25,952 nt of DNA, from NCBI RefSeq assembly GCF_020889625.1, contig NZ_CP086383.1, positions 1-25,952 on the forward strand. Reading direction: 5' to 3'. Below are positions 1 to 7,481 of this stretch, one piece after another (position 1 is the stretch's first letter; each line of letters opens with the position of its first letter). The notes beneath the pieces were generated by a model. It had not been told where the DNA came from. It made no database searches and saw only the letters and a list, made by a program, of their open reading frames with translations. The stretch comes from Deinococcus radiophilus. GTDB lineage: Bacteria; Deinococcota; Deinococci; Deinococcales; Deinococcaceae. The translations under genes and the position numbers were made by a program.

Positions 1-1555
1 CGCTGCCCGGCCCTGTGGGGACCGAGGGATATCTGTCAGGGTACTCAACCCAGTAGGCTATGCCTTCACTTGCCGCATTAGGTACATTGTCGGTGGTTAC
101 AGCCTCAAAAAAGTCTGCCCATCCTTCGATCATGGCTGCTTCTGGACCAATGTCTTTTTCCAGACTATGTCCAATACAGCCTCCACACGTCGGGTAAGTT
201 GCGCTCGTAGCAGTATTGTAGGATTCATAGAGAGTGCTTCCAAACAATTGCCGGTAGTAAACTTCGTGTCCGTACTCGTGGAAGAGTACGCTGTCATTTG
301 TACCATGAGCATAAACAAGCTGAATCTGTTTATACGCCGCGCGCGAGGTTGCTACGCCCAGGTAGTCGCTGGCCGGATATAGCACATCGACGCTGAAACG
401 CCCGTAGTCGTTCGCCATTGCTTGAGCATGCCAATTGGACACATCGTTGACCTTCTGCCAGACCCGACGAGCCAACTCCGCCTCGGCATTGGTACCCCTC
501 ACCGTGACGTTTAATCCCTGCATGGCGGCAGGGCTGGTGTTCCACCAAGTACCGGTACGCCACCAGTGCCGCCGTGCGAAAGTTCCGTGAGTTTCAGTCA
601 GTCCAGTAGAATTGCGGGTTTCCAAGATGAAGTAGAGGTCGGGGGCATCCCGGGAGAACCAGTTGCCGGTGTCGCAGATCTGCATGGGGAAGGTAAACGC
701 CCCATTGTCACCAATCCAGCCCTCAGCCTGAATGCTGTCCGTCAGGCTGTTCTGCTCACTGGCACGAATGTAGGTCCCTTTCGGGATTGGCATCTGTACC
801 CCGTCAACAATATGGTTGAAATACACGGTGGTTTGTTGCGTGCCACAAGCGTATTGAGCACGCAGAGTATTTTGGTTGGGGGCATGATCCCCTTGGTCCT
901 CAAGGCTGGGTGTCCCGCTTCCCGTATTCGGTACTGCGTACTGAATACCATCCATAGGGGCGCTGAGGGTGCCGTCTGGCATGAGGTACTGAACGTCTTC
1001 CACGATAGCCACCTGAGGCAGAGGAACAGTCACGGCCTGAGGCTGAGTGGTCAATGGTTGCAGACTTGCGGGTCGCAGCCCGGTTGATCCCGGTCCCATG
1101 TTGGGACCAGTGAGACGAGGATAAGCGGCGCGCAGCGCCGCTGGAGATGTGACGGTCGCCGTCTCGCTCTTAAAGCTGAAGGTGAGTTCCGCCGGGACTT
1201 CATGGTCGGCCGTATTTGCCGTCAGGGCCCCGGTGCCGGAAGCCATCTCTCGGCTGCTCACATTGAGAACAGCCTGAGCGCTGCCGGTCGCGTCTGGATG
1301 AAGGGTGACAACCTGTGACGCCATTTGAAGACTACCCACCGCCTGCACTTGCACCCTGAGAGGCTGTTCGGGTGCAGCATTCTTCACACTCAGTGTCACA
1401 GGGAGGGTTTGCCCAGATCTGAAGCTTTCGCCAGAAGGGGTGAGACTGAGAGTGATAGGAGTCGTATCAGGAACATCGGCACGTGGTGCCTGAGGGGAAC
1501 CGCAGGCAGAGAGGAGGCCTAAGCAGCCAAGGAGGAGCATTGATCGACTTTTCAT
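1..1555 (-). CDS. Zinc-metalloprotease-like lipoprotein, N-terminal 518 codons (continues at 25952)
   Basis: The frame is open from an ATG at 1555 to the window edge. Residues 1-18 form a lipoprotein signal peptide (basic start, leucine-rich core, lipobox L-S-A-C with Cys18), so the mature protein should be membrane-anchored outside the cytoplasm. Residues 28 to about 130 look like an Ig-like or bacterial beta-sandwich segment. His426-Glu427-Tyr-Gly-His430 is an HExxH zinc site and EGWAD at 477-481 supplies a plausible third ligand (Glu477), an arrangement like gluzincin peptidases. The frame joins the right edge exactly (the codon spanning bases 1, 25952 and 25951 is GAA) and stops at 25678, giving 609 residues. 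No strong Shine-Dalgarno site is visible. Substrate and exact peptidase family are not recognised. Frame and motifs are seen; peptidase activity is inferred. Confidence 0.85.
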   Translation of the reverse strand, partial: MKSRSMLLLGCLGLLSACGSPQAPRADVPDTTPITLSLTPSGESFRSGQTLPVTLSVKNAAPEQPLRVQVQAVGSLQMASQVVTLHPDATGSAQAVLNVSSREMASGTGALTANTADHEVPAELTFSFKSETATVTSPAALRAAYPRLTGPNMGPGSTGLRPASLQPLTTQPQAVTVPLPQVAIVEDVQYLMPDGTLSAPMDGIQYAVPNTGSGTPSLEDQGDHAPNQNTLRAQYACGTQQTTVYFNHIVDGVQMPIPKGTYIRASEQNSLTDSIQAEGWIGDNGAFTFPMQICDTGNWFSRDAPDLYFILETRNSTGLTETHGTFARRHWWRTGTWWNTSPAAMQGLNVTVRGTNAEAELARRVWQKVNDVSNWHAQAMANDYGRFSVDVLYPASDYLGVATSRAAYKQIQLVYAHGTNDSVLFHEYGHEVYYRQLFGSTLYESYNTATSATYPTCGGCIGHSLEKDIGPEAAMIEGWADFFEAVTTDNVPNAASEGIAYWVEYPDRYPSVPTGPGS

Positions 1556-1857
1556 TAGACTCACGGGATCAACGTAGGAGAATTGATCGACTCTCACGCG
1601 CCAATATGCGTGCCGGAGGTCTTAATTAAACCTTAACCTTTAAGGTGACCTCATCACGGGTGGAGACTGTACTGGGAGTGGAACGCCTGAAGACGGATCA
1701 CAGGCATTGCATCCAGTACCCAGAGCTTCTTGCCTTACCAGTAGCACCCAGCTCCTGTCCCTACCAAGCCCTACTACTTAGCGTACAATTTCGCGCGGAT
1801 CTTGTAGTCACCCCCAGATGCATCCTCTGGAAGTTTGGTATAAAATCTTATACAGAG
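1556..1857. other. Intergenic region between divergent metalloprotease and toxin genes
   Basis: About 300 bp without a convincing gene. It holds a 6/3/6 inverted repeat (CCTTAA-CCT-TTAAGG, 1631-1645) upstream of the metalloprotease, which could be an operator or part of its promoter. A reading frame in register with the downstream toxin stays open back to 1645, but the extra N-terminal 71 residues do not resemble the toxin family and are taken as non-coding. Confidence 0.5.
1838..1853 (+). promoter_or_regulatory. Palindromic operator/-10 region of toxin-antitoxin operon
   Basis: GTATAA-AATC-TTATAC is a perfect 6/4/6 inverted repeat ending 4 bp before the toxin ATG at 1858. It overlaps TATAAA/TAAAAT, which would serve as a -10 box, so transcription would begin at or very near the start codon (a leaderless message). 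Autorepression by the HTH antitoxin binding such a palindrome is the usual logic of these operons. Binding here is inferred. Confidence 0.5.
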
Positions 1858-2214
1858 ATGCCGGATGATTCCTCTGCCGAAAAGCCCATCCAGTGGATGG
1901 GTTCCTCCTTCGAAGACCTACTGGTCTTTCCAAGGGAAGCCAAACGTCAGGCAGGTTACCAGCTCAGTCGTATTCAGGGTGGTATCGACCCAACGGACTG
2001 GAAACCCTTTCCACAACTGGGGGCTGGAGTGCGTGAAATCAGAATCCGTGAGGAAGGCAACGCTTACCGAGTCATGTACGTGGCCAAGTTCGAGGAAGCT
2101 ATCTACGTCCTGCACTGCTTTGAGAAAAAGACGCAAGCAACCAGTAAGCACGATAAGCAGGTGGCCACCGACCGTTACAAGGCACTCATTGAAAAAAGGA
2201 GGAAGCAGTCATGA
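1858..2214 (+). CDS. RelE/HigB-superfamily toxin (phage Gp49-like)
   Basis: 118 residues. The core (GAGVREIRIREEGNAYRVMY and then AIYVLHCFEKKTQATS) is the signature of the phage-derived Gp49-like branch of RelE/HigB toxins, which generally act as ribosome-dependent mRNA endonucleases that inhibit translation. ATG 1858 was chosen because it sits just after the palindromic promoter and gives the usual family length; the frame itself is open further upstream. Its stop overlaps the antitoxin start (ATGA at 2211-2214), so the two are translationally coupled in toxin-first order, as in hig-type operons. Activity is inferred from family membership. Confidence 0.85.
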   Translation: MPDDSSAEKPIQWMGSSFEDLLVFPREAKRQAGYQLSRIQGGIDPTDWKPFPQLGAGVREIRIREEGNAYRVMYVAKFEEAIYVLHCFEKKTQATSKHDKQVATDRYKALIEKRRKQS

Positions 2215-2543
2215 CCGACACTGAAATTCGCCATATCACTCCTGTGGGAAGCAACATCTTTGAAGACCTGGGATTTGAGCCTGCGGAAGCAGCTCAAATG
2301 AAGGCTCAGGTTCAGCTGGAGATTGATGCGGCCCAGTCCATCAAGCGTCAGCTGATGGACGAAATCGCCCACTGGATTGAAGACAATCAACTCAAGCAAG
2401 CTGAAGCCGCTGAAGTGCTTAACATCAGTCGTCCCCGCGTCTCGGATGTGGTTAACCACAAGACCACTAAGTTCACGATTGATGCTCTGGTAGCGATGCT
2501 GGCCCGTACAGGTAAGCGTGTACAGGTGCAGGTTTACACCTGA
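2211..2543 (+). CDS. XRE-family antitoxin (HigA-like)
   Basis: 110 residues. The opening NIFEDLGFEPAEAAQMKAQV stretch and a helix-turn-helix at about residues 61-82 (LKQAEAAEVLNISRPRVSDV) are typical of antitoxins paired with Gp49-like toxins. It should neutralise the toxin encoded immediately upstream and repress the operon through the palindrome at 1838-1853. It overlaps the toxin by 4 bp. A 16-bp plasmid repeat (2574-2589) lies 31 bp after its stop codon. Confidence 0.85.
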   Translation: MTDTEIRHITPVGSNIFEDLGFEPAEAAQMKAQVQLEIDAAQSIKRQLMDEIAHWIEDNQLKQAEAAEVLNISRPRVSDVVNHKTTKFTIDALVAMLARTGKRVQVQVYT

Positions 2544-2573
2544 TTCCTCGGTCCCAGGCTTCTCTTTCCTGAC

Positions 2574-2589
2574 ACCCTAAAGTGACAGA
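2574..2589 (+). repeat. 16-bp dispersed repeat ACCCTAAAGTGACAGA, copy 1
   Basis: Identical to 22787-22802, with a 13-bp inverted match at 22732-22745 and a 13/16 variant at 22701-22716. It lies between an antitoxin stop and a resolvase start. Possible roles are initiator iteron, regulatory box or recombination site; none is proven. Confidence 0.7.
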
Positions 2590-2597
2590 CTCTCTCC

Positions 2598-3152
2598 ATG
2601 CCCTCCACCATTGGATATAAGCGAGTCAGCAGCTATGGCCAGAACGAGGTACGCCAGCTGGACGGAATGACCTTCGATAAGGTCTTCACCGACAAGGCAT
2701 CTGGCAAGGACACGCAGCGGCCACAGCTGCAGGCTTTGCTGGAGTACGTCCGTGAAGGGGATACTGTCACGGTTCACTCTCTAGACCGCCTCGGTAGAAA
2801 CCTGCTGGATTTGCAAGGCTTGGTCGGACAGCTCACGGAGAAGGGCATCACCGTCCACTTCGTCAAAGAGAACATGACCTTCAAACCCGGAGGGCAGGAC
2901 TCGATGTCCACCCTGCTATTCAGCATCATGGGAGCCTTCGCTCAGTTCGAGAGGGACCTTATCCGCGAGCGCCAGGCCGAAGGCATCGCCCAGGCCAAGA
3001 AGCGTGGCGTCTACAAGGGAAGGAAGCCCAAGCTGACGGCCAGCCAGATTGCAGAGCTAAGGGAGCTGGCCGCGCAAGGCGTAAAAAAACCTGAGCTGGC
3101 CCAACGGTTCGGGGTCAGCCGCAAGACTGTCTACGAGTATTTGCGGGGTTGA
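2598..3152 (+). CDS. Serine recombinase, resolvase/invertase family
   Basis: 184 residues, the normal size for a Tn3-type resolvase or Pin-type invertase. The N-terminal catalytic domain opens GYKRVSSYGQ with the expected nucleophile Ser11, followed by LDRLGRNLLDL and the FAQFERDLIRERQAEGI segment leading into the long E helix. The C-terminal helix-turn-helix covers about residues 150-182 (LAQRFGVSRKTVYEYL). A likely role is resolving plasmid multimers or IS cointegrates; inverting a segment is an alternative. A plasmid repeat (2574-2589) lies just upstream. It differs clearly from the second resolvase at 5876, so this is not a duplicated gene. Confidence 0.9.
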   Translation: MPSTIGYKRVSSYGQNEVRQLDGMTFDKVFTDKASGKDTQRPQLQALLEYVREGDTVTVHSLDRLGRNLLDLQGLVGQLTEKGITVHFVKENMTFKPGGQDSMSTLLFSIMGAFAQFERDLIRERQAEGIAQAKKRGVYKGRKPKLTASQIAELRELAAQGVKKPELAQRFGVSRKTVYEYLRG

Positions 3153-3196
3153 AATTAGACAGCCAAGAGGGCTGCAAAAAATCCTGCAAAAAATTT

Positions 3197-3226
3197 TCTG
3201 GGGGTCTGGAGGCTTCCCAGATTTTT
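3197..3226 (+). terminator. Candidate terminator after resolvase
   Basis: TCTGGG (3197-3202) pairs with CCCAGA (3216-3221) and is followed by TTTTT, 45 bp after the resolvase stop. The stem is short with a 13-nt loop, so this is tentative. TGCAAAAA/TTTTTGCA flanks it and could equally be part of a resolvase-binding site. Confidence 0.4.
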
Positions 3227-3328
3227 GCAAATTATGGGTTGTAACTGTGCTGTGGAAACTCAGCCCGGCCCAATAATGGAAATGCGTGTGGGACGGAGGT
3301 TTTGTAGTGAGGAATTACGACTTTTATA

Positions 3329-3601
3329 GTTACCCTCCAGGAAGGTGAGGGGCAGCACCTGCACCTGCTGGACCTGCCCAGCGGCACCCTGACCGCCGAT
3401 CTTGGAACCGTGCAGGGCGGGGTCGGCGCCCAGTGGACCCCTGAACAAACCGACGTCGCGTTCACGACATTTGAAGCGCCGCAGGTGCGCTACTGGCGCG
3501 AGCAGGATGGACAGGCACAGTCGCTCACGCTTAAATCGGTTGCCCCGAGCGACTGGGGTGAACAGCGGGTTGTGTTCTCTCCAGATGCCTCGGTGCTGTA
3601 G
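3329..3601 (+). pseudogene. Internal fragment of a beta-propeller (WD40/TolB-like) protein
   Basis: The frame is open from about 3311 to a stop at 3601. Recognisable protein begins near 3329-3341 (HLHLLDLPSGTLTADLGTV...VVFSPDASVL), with the repeated strand pattern of a beta-propeller. The sequence turns abruptly GC-rich near 3340 after an AT-rich stretch, and no start codon or ribosome site fits. The final FSPDAS motif normally begins another blade, so the 3' end seems cut too. I read it as a stranded piece of a longer gene left by recombination next to the resolvase. A GTG at 3410 could start a 63-residue product, but that is less likely. Confidence 0.55.
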
Positions 3602-3614
3602 TCAGGACGATCAG

Positions 3615-3992
3615 TTAACAAACGCTGGCCTCAGCCGCATTGAGCGAGATTTGCTCCTGATAGCCATTGACTCTGATCTCGTTAGCACTGGTGACAACGT
3701 TCCTTTCTAAGTCAGGGAGTTCTATGGGGAGCATAGTCACCTCTTTAAACTGTTTGATTTCCTGGCCACTGGGCACGCAGGAAAAAACAATATGTACATC
3801 CGGGTCAGGAGTGTAGAGAAACCTGGGCCACTCTAAAACGGTGGAAACCTTGACCGATTTTCCTGCAAGCCTAGCTGTCAACGTGTCGTTAACCGCACGA
3901 CTGGTCAGTCCAATGAGAAAGGGTAGAAGAAGTACTCCCATTAGGAAAGCCCACACCAGGAAACCGATGACGTTATTCAGAAGTCTCTTCAT
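3615..3992 (-). CDS. Small membrane-anchored protein, function unknown
   Basis: 125 residues from ATG 3992 (a TTG at 4013 would add 7). Residues 8-30 (VIGFLVWAFLMGVLLLPFLI) form one hydrophobic segment following MKRLLNN, so the protein is probably anchored with the rest outside. The soluble part has no motif I recognise. It lies 68 bp downstream of the exported-protein gene on the same strand and may share its transcript. No good Shine-Dalgarno site is seen for either start. Confidence 0.6.
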   Translation of the reverse strand: MKRLLNNVIGFLVWAFLMGVLLLPFLIGLTSRAVNDTLTARLAGKSVKVSTVLEWPRFLYTPDPDVHIVFSCVPSGQEIKQFKEVTMLPIELPDLERNVVTSANEIRVNGYQEQISLNAAEASVC

Positions 3993-4060
3993 ATCTGTTG
4001 GTGACGTCAGCAAGTATTGTTGACTTCGTTCGAGCGACCCGTATCTCCCGTAGCGTAGCT

Positions 4061-4933
4061 TTACTCGAAGCTCTGGGTGCCTAGAACAGCTCTGTACTGT
4101 CCAGCACTCTCCTCGCGGATTATCAGCTGACCAATCTGCTCACGGTCTTTGCCTGCTGGCTTGAAGCTCCATAAACCGCTGGTAATTGTTGCTGTTTCTG
4201 CGCGATTGAGGGGGGTCCAACCAGCCTGACGCAGTTGCTCAGCGTAGTGAGTAAACAGGGCTTTTCTGGAGAGATCTCCAGTCATGGTGGCTTCTTGCTT
4301 GACATCGTTACCACTGCTGCCCGTGCCTCTGAGACTGATGGCGATACCCGCAGGTGCCGTAAGTTTGGGCAGAGAGGTTGCTTCGTTGAAGTAGGGGTCT
4401 TCAGAGAAGCGAAGCTGACGCTCAATATCGTTACTCTCGTTTTTTACCAGCGTGACTTGGGTCACGCCGGCGGTCACCTGAGTCATGAAGCTGAGAATCT
4501 CTGGTGGATTGAGCCGGTAATAGCGATTGATTTCCCCTAGGGCATCACTTCCTTGAAAGCCTCCCTGTCCATAGGGCCTTGGCACGGGAAAGGTCTTCCA
4601 GTCAGCTGCGGTCAGACTGCGTTTGAGGAACTCGTTGGTCTGTTCAGGGGTGAGGGCCGTGTCGAAGTAGACGTTGACTCCGCTTGGAAAGTCAGAGTCG
4701 CTTGACCTGTTGACGACGCTTCCGATCACGCGGCTTCCTGCTGGCAGGGATACGCCTAAGTCTGCTGGAAGTTTCTGCAGCAGGATCTCGGCTTCTACCT
4801 TAAATGGAGCACTGTAAGCCGGATTGACGATTCGCTCCAGCAACTCGCGCTCTGGAGACGTTCCAGCAGTCTGCGCCAGACCGCTGGTCAGAAGGAGGGT
4901 GCCAAGCAGGGCCGTCACATATCGACTGGACAT
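4061..4933 (-). CDS. Exported protein of unknown function
   Basis: 290 residues. The N-terminus (MSSRYVTALLGTLLLTSGLAQTAG) is a Sec-type signal peptide with a likely cut after LAQ or AQTAG; there is no lipobox cysteine. The mature part is mixed alpha/beta without recognised catalytic motifs. A stretch near residues 205-255 (SRKALFTHYAEQLRQAGWTP) resembles the amphipathic segment of small periplasmic domains. It is the first gene of a minus-strand pair with the membrane protein at 3615-3992, so an envelope role is a reasonable inference. Confidence 0.7.
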   Translation of the reverse strand: MSSRYVTALLGTLLLTSGLAQTAGTSPERELLERIVNPAYSAPFKVEAEILLQKLPADLGVSLPAGSRVIGSVVNRSSDSDFPSGVNVYFDTALTPEQTNEFLKRSLTAADWKTFPVPRPYGQGGFQGSDALGEINRYYRLNPPEILSFMTQVTAGVTQVTLVKNESNDIERQLRFSEDPYFNEATSLPKLTAPAGIAISLRGTGSSGNDVKQEATMTGDLSRKALFTHYAEQLRQAGWTPLNRAETATITSGLWSFKPAGKDREQIGQLIIREESAGQYRAVLGTQSFE

Positions 4934-5062
4934 GGCTTCAGCATGCGGGAGTCCTGCTGACGAGGGATGAGAAAAGGTGCATCAAATAGCTATTGAACCG
5001 GCAGGTGGAGTGGCTGCCCAATATCGATAAACGGTAGCGTCACTGATTAGGGATAACCCTTA

Positions 5063-5080
5063 CACAAACGAACGTTTGTG
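5063..5080. repeat. 18-bp palindrome with TTTGTGCAA half-site repeats
   Basis: CACAAACG-AA-CGTTTGTG is a perfect 8/2/8 inverted repeat. Its right arm recurs as GTTTGTGCAA at 5160-5169 and CGTTTGTGC at 5856-5864, just before the resolvase start. The two-base centre resembles serine-recombinase crossover sites; an operator for resolvase or toxin-antitoxin genes is the alternative. Confidence 0.5.
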
Positions 5081-5187
5081 CAACACTTTTATCCCTCCGA
5101 TGAAATCACCCTTCCGGCCTTGCAAAAACCCCTTGCAGAATCAAAGCCAAATGCAACAGGTTTGTGCAATGGAATTTGGAGTGGGCA

Positions 5188-5568
5188 TTACCAGACTGCA
5201 CGCTCAAAACGTTCGATCGTCTCTTCCAGCGAAAGCTGTCCCTGGGCCACCGCCAGGGTCAGGTCAAACAGTTCCTGTTGACTCAGGCGCAACCGAAGGT
5301 CATGCAGGGCCAGCCACACCAGGGCACAGCTCAGTGAAGTTCTCTTGTTCGCATCGACGAAGGCGTGGGCACGTGACAGGTAATAAAGGTAGGCCGCAGC
5401 CTGGGCTGGCACTGTGGGATATCGCAACTGCCCAAACAGCTCCTGCACCGGTTGTGCCAGTGCACTTTCCAGTAACCCGGGGTCTCGCAGACCGGGCGAG
5501 CCGCCATAGCGCTCGATCTGAGCATCATGCAGCGCCTCCACCTCTTCCCGGCTTAAGCCTTCAAGCAT
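5188..5568 (-). CDS. doc: Death-on-curing (Doc) family toxin, Fic fold
   Basis: 126 residues from ATG 5568; an upstream in-frame ATG at 5601 exists, but family members begin like MLEGLSREEVEALHDAQ. YGGSPGLRDPGLLESALAQP and the Fic motif H68-A-F-V-D-A-N-K-R76 are diagnostic. P1 Doc phosphorylates EF-Tu and arrests translation; the same activity is inferred here. The start overlaps the end of the AbrB antitoxin gene by 8 bp and has no Shine-Dalgarno site, so translation is probably coupled to it. The histidine, acidic, Asn and Lys-Arg positions of the motif are all present, so the toxin looks intact. Confidence 0.9.
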   Translation of the reverse strand: MLEGLSREEVEALHDAQIERYGGSPGLRDPGLLESALAQPVQELFGQLRYPTVPAQAAAYLYYLSRAHAFVDANKRTSLSCALVWLALHDLRLRLSQQELFDLTLAVAQGQLSLEETIERFERAVW

Positions 5569-5803
5569 CGGCCAATTGGCGGAAAAGGTCATCGTACTCA
5601 CTCAGCACCTGGTCACGCGCCTGAGCAAAACGCTGCTGACGAGCTAGGGTCTCAGGACGTGATACGTCCTGGGCCGGCGTGATGATAATGGCATTCCCCT
5701 GAATCTCGATCTGCACTTCGCTGCCGATGCCTGTCAGCTCCTTCATCTCTTTGGTGATGACCAGGGCCTCGCTGTTGCCAATTCGGGAAAGGGTCTTTCG
5801 CAT
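5561..5803 (-). CDS. AbrB/MazE/SpoVT-type antitoxin for Doc
   Basis: 80 residues from ATG 5803 (an upstream start at 5830 adds nine residues that do not fit the family). MRKTLSRIGNSEALVITKEM with GIGSEVQIEIQGNAIIITPA is the swapped-hairpin AbrB DNA-binding fold. The C-terminal half (ETLARQQRFAQARDQVLSEY...) should wrap the toxin. Antitoxin-first order fits phd-doc-like operons. A TAGAAT box lies just upstream of ATG 5803, suggesting a nearly leaderless transcript, and ACGGTG/CACCGT (5815-5820/5835-5840) is a possible operator. AbrB-type partners for Doc replace the classical Phd fold in many bacteria. Confidence 0.82.
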   Translation of the reverse strand: MRKTLSRIGNSEALVITKEMKELTGIGSEVQIEIQGNAIIITPAQDVSRPETLARQQRFAQARDQVLSEYDDLFRQLADA

Positions 5804-5875
5804 ACCATATTCTAACGGTGTTCGTACCAAGAGGCACCGTGTGATTTTGCTTCTCCGTTTGTGCCAGGCTTTCCC

Positions 5876-6436
5876 ATGCTCATTGGCTACGCTCGCGTCT
5901 CCAAAGGGGACCAGGACTCCGCACTTCAGCTCAAAGCCCTAGAAGCCGCCGGAGTTACCCGCGTCTTCAAAGAACAGGCCAGCGGTGGCCGCTGGGACAG
6001 ACCCGAACTCCATAGGGCCTTGGAACATCTCCGCGAAGGCGATGTCCTGGTGGTCTGGAAACTGGACCGACTGAGCCGGAGCCTGAAAGACCTGCTGACC
6101 ATCCTGGAGCAAATCGAGGGGCGTGGTGCAGGCTTTCGTAGTCTGACCGAGAACATCGATACGACCACACCAGCCGGACGGATGATGATGCAGATGGTCG
6201 GCAGCTTCGCAGAGTTCGAGCGGGCGATGATTCGTGAACGCACCAAGGCTGGCCTGGAACAGGCCAGGGCCGCAGGTCGCATCGGGGGCCGCCGTCCCAA
6301 GCTGACCCCAGCCCAGCAGGAAGAAATCCGTGAAGCGGTTCGGTCAGGGAGAAGGTCTGCGGCTGACTGCGCCAGGCTCTTTGGCGTCAGTCAAGCCACG
6401 GTGTCACGCATTCTGGCGGCTAAAAAAATTTTATAA
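5876..6436 (+). CDS. Serine recombinase, resolvase/invertase family (second copy type)
   Basis: 186 residues from ATG 5876, giving the canonical MLIGYARVSKGDQ opening with nucleophile Ser9; a GTG at 5861 would add five residues. KLDRLSRSLKDLLTILEQIE, GRMMMQMVGSFAEFERAMIRERT and a C-terminal helix-turn-helix (ADCARLFGVSQATVSRILA) complete a standard resolvase. It is divergent from the Doc/AbrB pair, and the CGTTTGTGC half-site lies 12 bp before its ATG, so its own product may bind there. Likely role: multimer or cointegrate resolution. Confidence 0.9.
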   Translation: MLIGYARVSKGDQDSALQLKALEAAGVTRVFKEQASGGRWDRPELHRALEHLREGDVLVVWKLDRLSRSLKDLLTILEQIEGRGAGFRSLTENIDTTTPAGRMMMQMVGSFAEFERAMIRERTKAGLEQARAAGRIGGRRPKLTPAQQEEIREAVRSGRRSAADCARLFGVSQATVSRILAAKKIL

Positions 6437-6475
6437 GATATTTGTTTCCATCGAGTATGGCGGGCTGTCTTAACT

Positions 6476-6516
6476 CTGCAATAGTTGCTAGGCTCTTTTC
6501 CTAGCAACTATTGCAG
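6476..6516. terminator. Strong hairpin between convergent genes
   Basis: A perfect 17-bp stem (6476-6492 with 6500-6516, arm CTGCAATAGTTGCTAGG) with a 7-nt loop CTCTTTT. It lies between the resolvase stop (6436, plus strand) and the stop of the 298-residue gene (6553, minus strand). Its position fits a bidirectional terminator, although neither side has a T run. Recombinase binding or a single-strand origin are alternatives. Confidence 0.6.
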
Positions 6517-6552
6517 GAGTTGGAGAGGGTTTACCCGCCCCAGTTGCGGCCC

Positions 6553-7449
6553 CTACAGCAAAGCCACGCTGCCGACCTGGTAGTAGTCTTTCCCGTCCCA
6601 GCGGCAGACCCACCGCGCTGTGTCTTTACGCTGCTTACGGGGAGTCTGATCTAAGTGGATGCCCTGCTGGACACCGCGCACCACCACCGCCCCCACCGAG
6701 ATTTTACGGTGCAGCATGACCCCATCAGTGTCCCAGGCCCGCAGGGTAAAGGCCCGCCCATGCCCCCAGCGCATACTCAGGCCAGGTGCAGCAAGCACTT
6801 CCAGCTGGATACCTCCGCTTTCACCATCCTGTGCCTTGACCTGCCGCACCCGCGCCTTGTGGCCCTCAGCGACCAGCCGCGCCACCACCTCTTCGGCGGC
6901 CTGCGTGCTGGCCGCGTCGCTGACCCCCAGGCTCAGCCACTCTCCAGGCGGCACCCGCCGCGAGGACACCGCTGAGGTTACGGACACCTTGCCCCAGCCC
7001 CAACTCTCATTGAAGAGCTGAATCGGCCACTTAGTGCGCTCCTGGACAACCGCTAGCTCCTGGACCAATGCTTCCAGCCGCTGCCAGCTGGCAGCGTCCT
7101 CGATAACCGCAACGAAGCGCGGAGGCTTGCGCTGACCATCATCCAGCAGCTGGCCGTCCTCATCCCAGCGCCACACCGCCGACTCGCGGAGTGTGTCCAA
7201 CAGCCTGAAGTAGTCGGCCCAGAGCGCAGACATAGATGCAGCTTCAGTATCATCAGCATCACTAGGCATTTTACCTAGTATATCTGGAAATAGAAGTGTC
7301 CCCAAGAAGAAATTCTTGGGGCGCTCCAGGACGCGGTGCCTGGCTGCCTCCAGCGGTAGGAGGCGGGTGAGCGTTTTACGTGGCTCAGACGGCGATTTAA
7401 CGTCGGCGGGGACGGGAGGCGTTGACTCCTGTGCAAGTGCCAGGTACAT
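6553..7449 (-). CDS. Unrecognised protein downstream of the large structured RNA
   Basis: 298 residues if the ATG at 7449 is used; later in-frame Met codons (for example before PSDADDTEAAS, residue 61) are possible because no clear ribosome site is seen. The protein is acidic to neutral, soluble and alpha/beta in pattern, with a Trp-rich middle (SALWADYFRLLDTLRESAVW, NESWGWGKVSV) and a basic C-terminus (DQTPRKQRKDTARWVCRW). I recognise no domain and no nuclease or transposase motif. It starts about 33 bp after the last visible hairpin of the ~1.1-kb structured RNA on the same strand, so the two could be one transcript with the RNA as leader. It ends at the hairpin at 6476-6516. Confidence 0.65.
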   Translation of the reverse strand: MYLALAQESTPPVPADVKSPSEPRKTLTRLLPLEAARHRVLERPKNFFLGTLLFPDILGKMPSDADDTEAASMSALWADYFRLLDTLRESAVWRWDEDGQLLDDGQRKPPRFVAVIEDAASWQRLEALVQELAVVQERTKWPIQLFNESWGWGKVSVTSAVSSRRVPPGEWLSLGVSDAASTQAAEEVVARLVAEGHKARVRQVKAQDGESGGIQLEVLAAPGLSMRWGHGRAFTLRAWDTDGVMLHRKISVGAVVVRGVQQGIHLDQTPRKQRKDTARWVCRWDGKDYYQVGSVALL

Positions 7450-7481
7450 CAGGACACTGCACTTTAACGTCGGTTATGACG

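Noticed and set aside
566..1087. 173-codon plus-strand frame in the left part
   Set aside because: Lies opposite the metalloprotease, whose frame is open over 1,555 bp with a lipobox and HExxH motif.
1645..1857. Longer start for the first toxin (189 residues)
   Set aside because: The added residues do not resemble the family, and the promoter-like palindrome lies downstream of that start.
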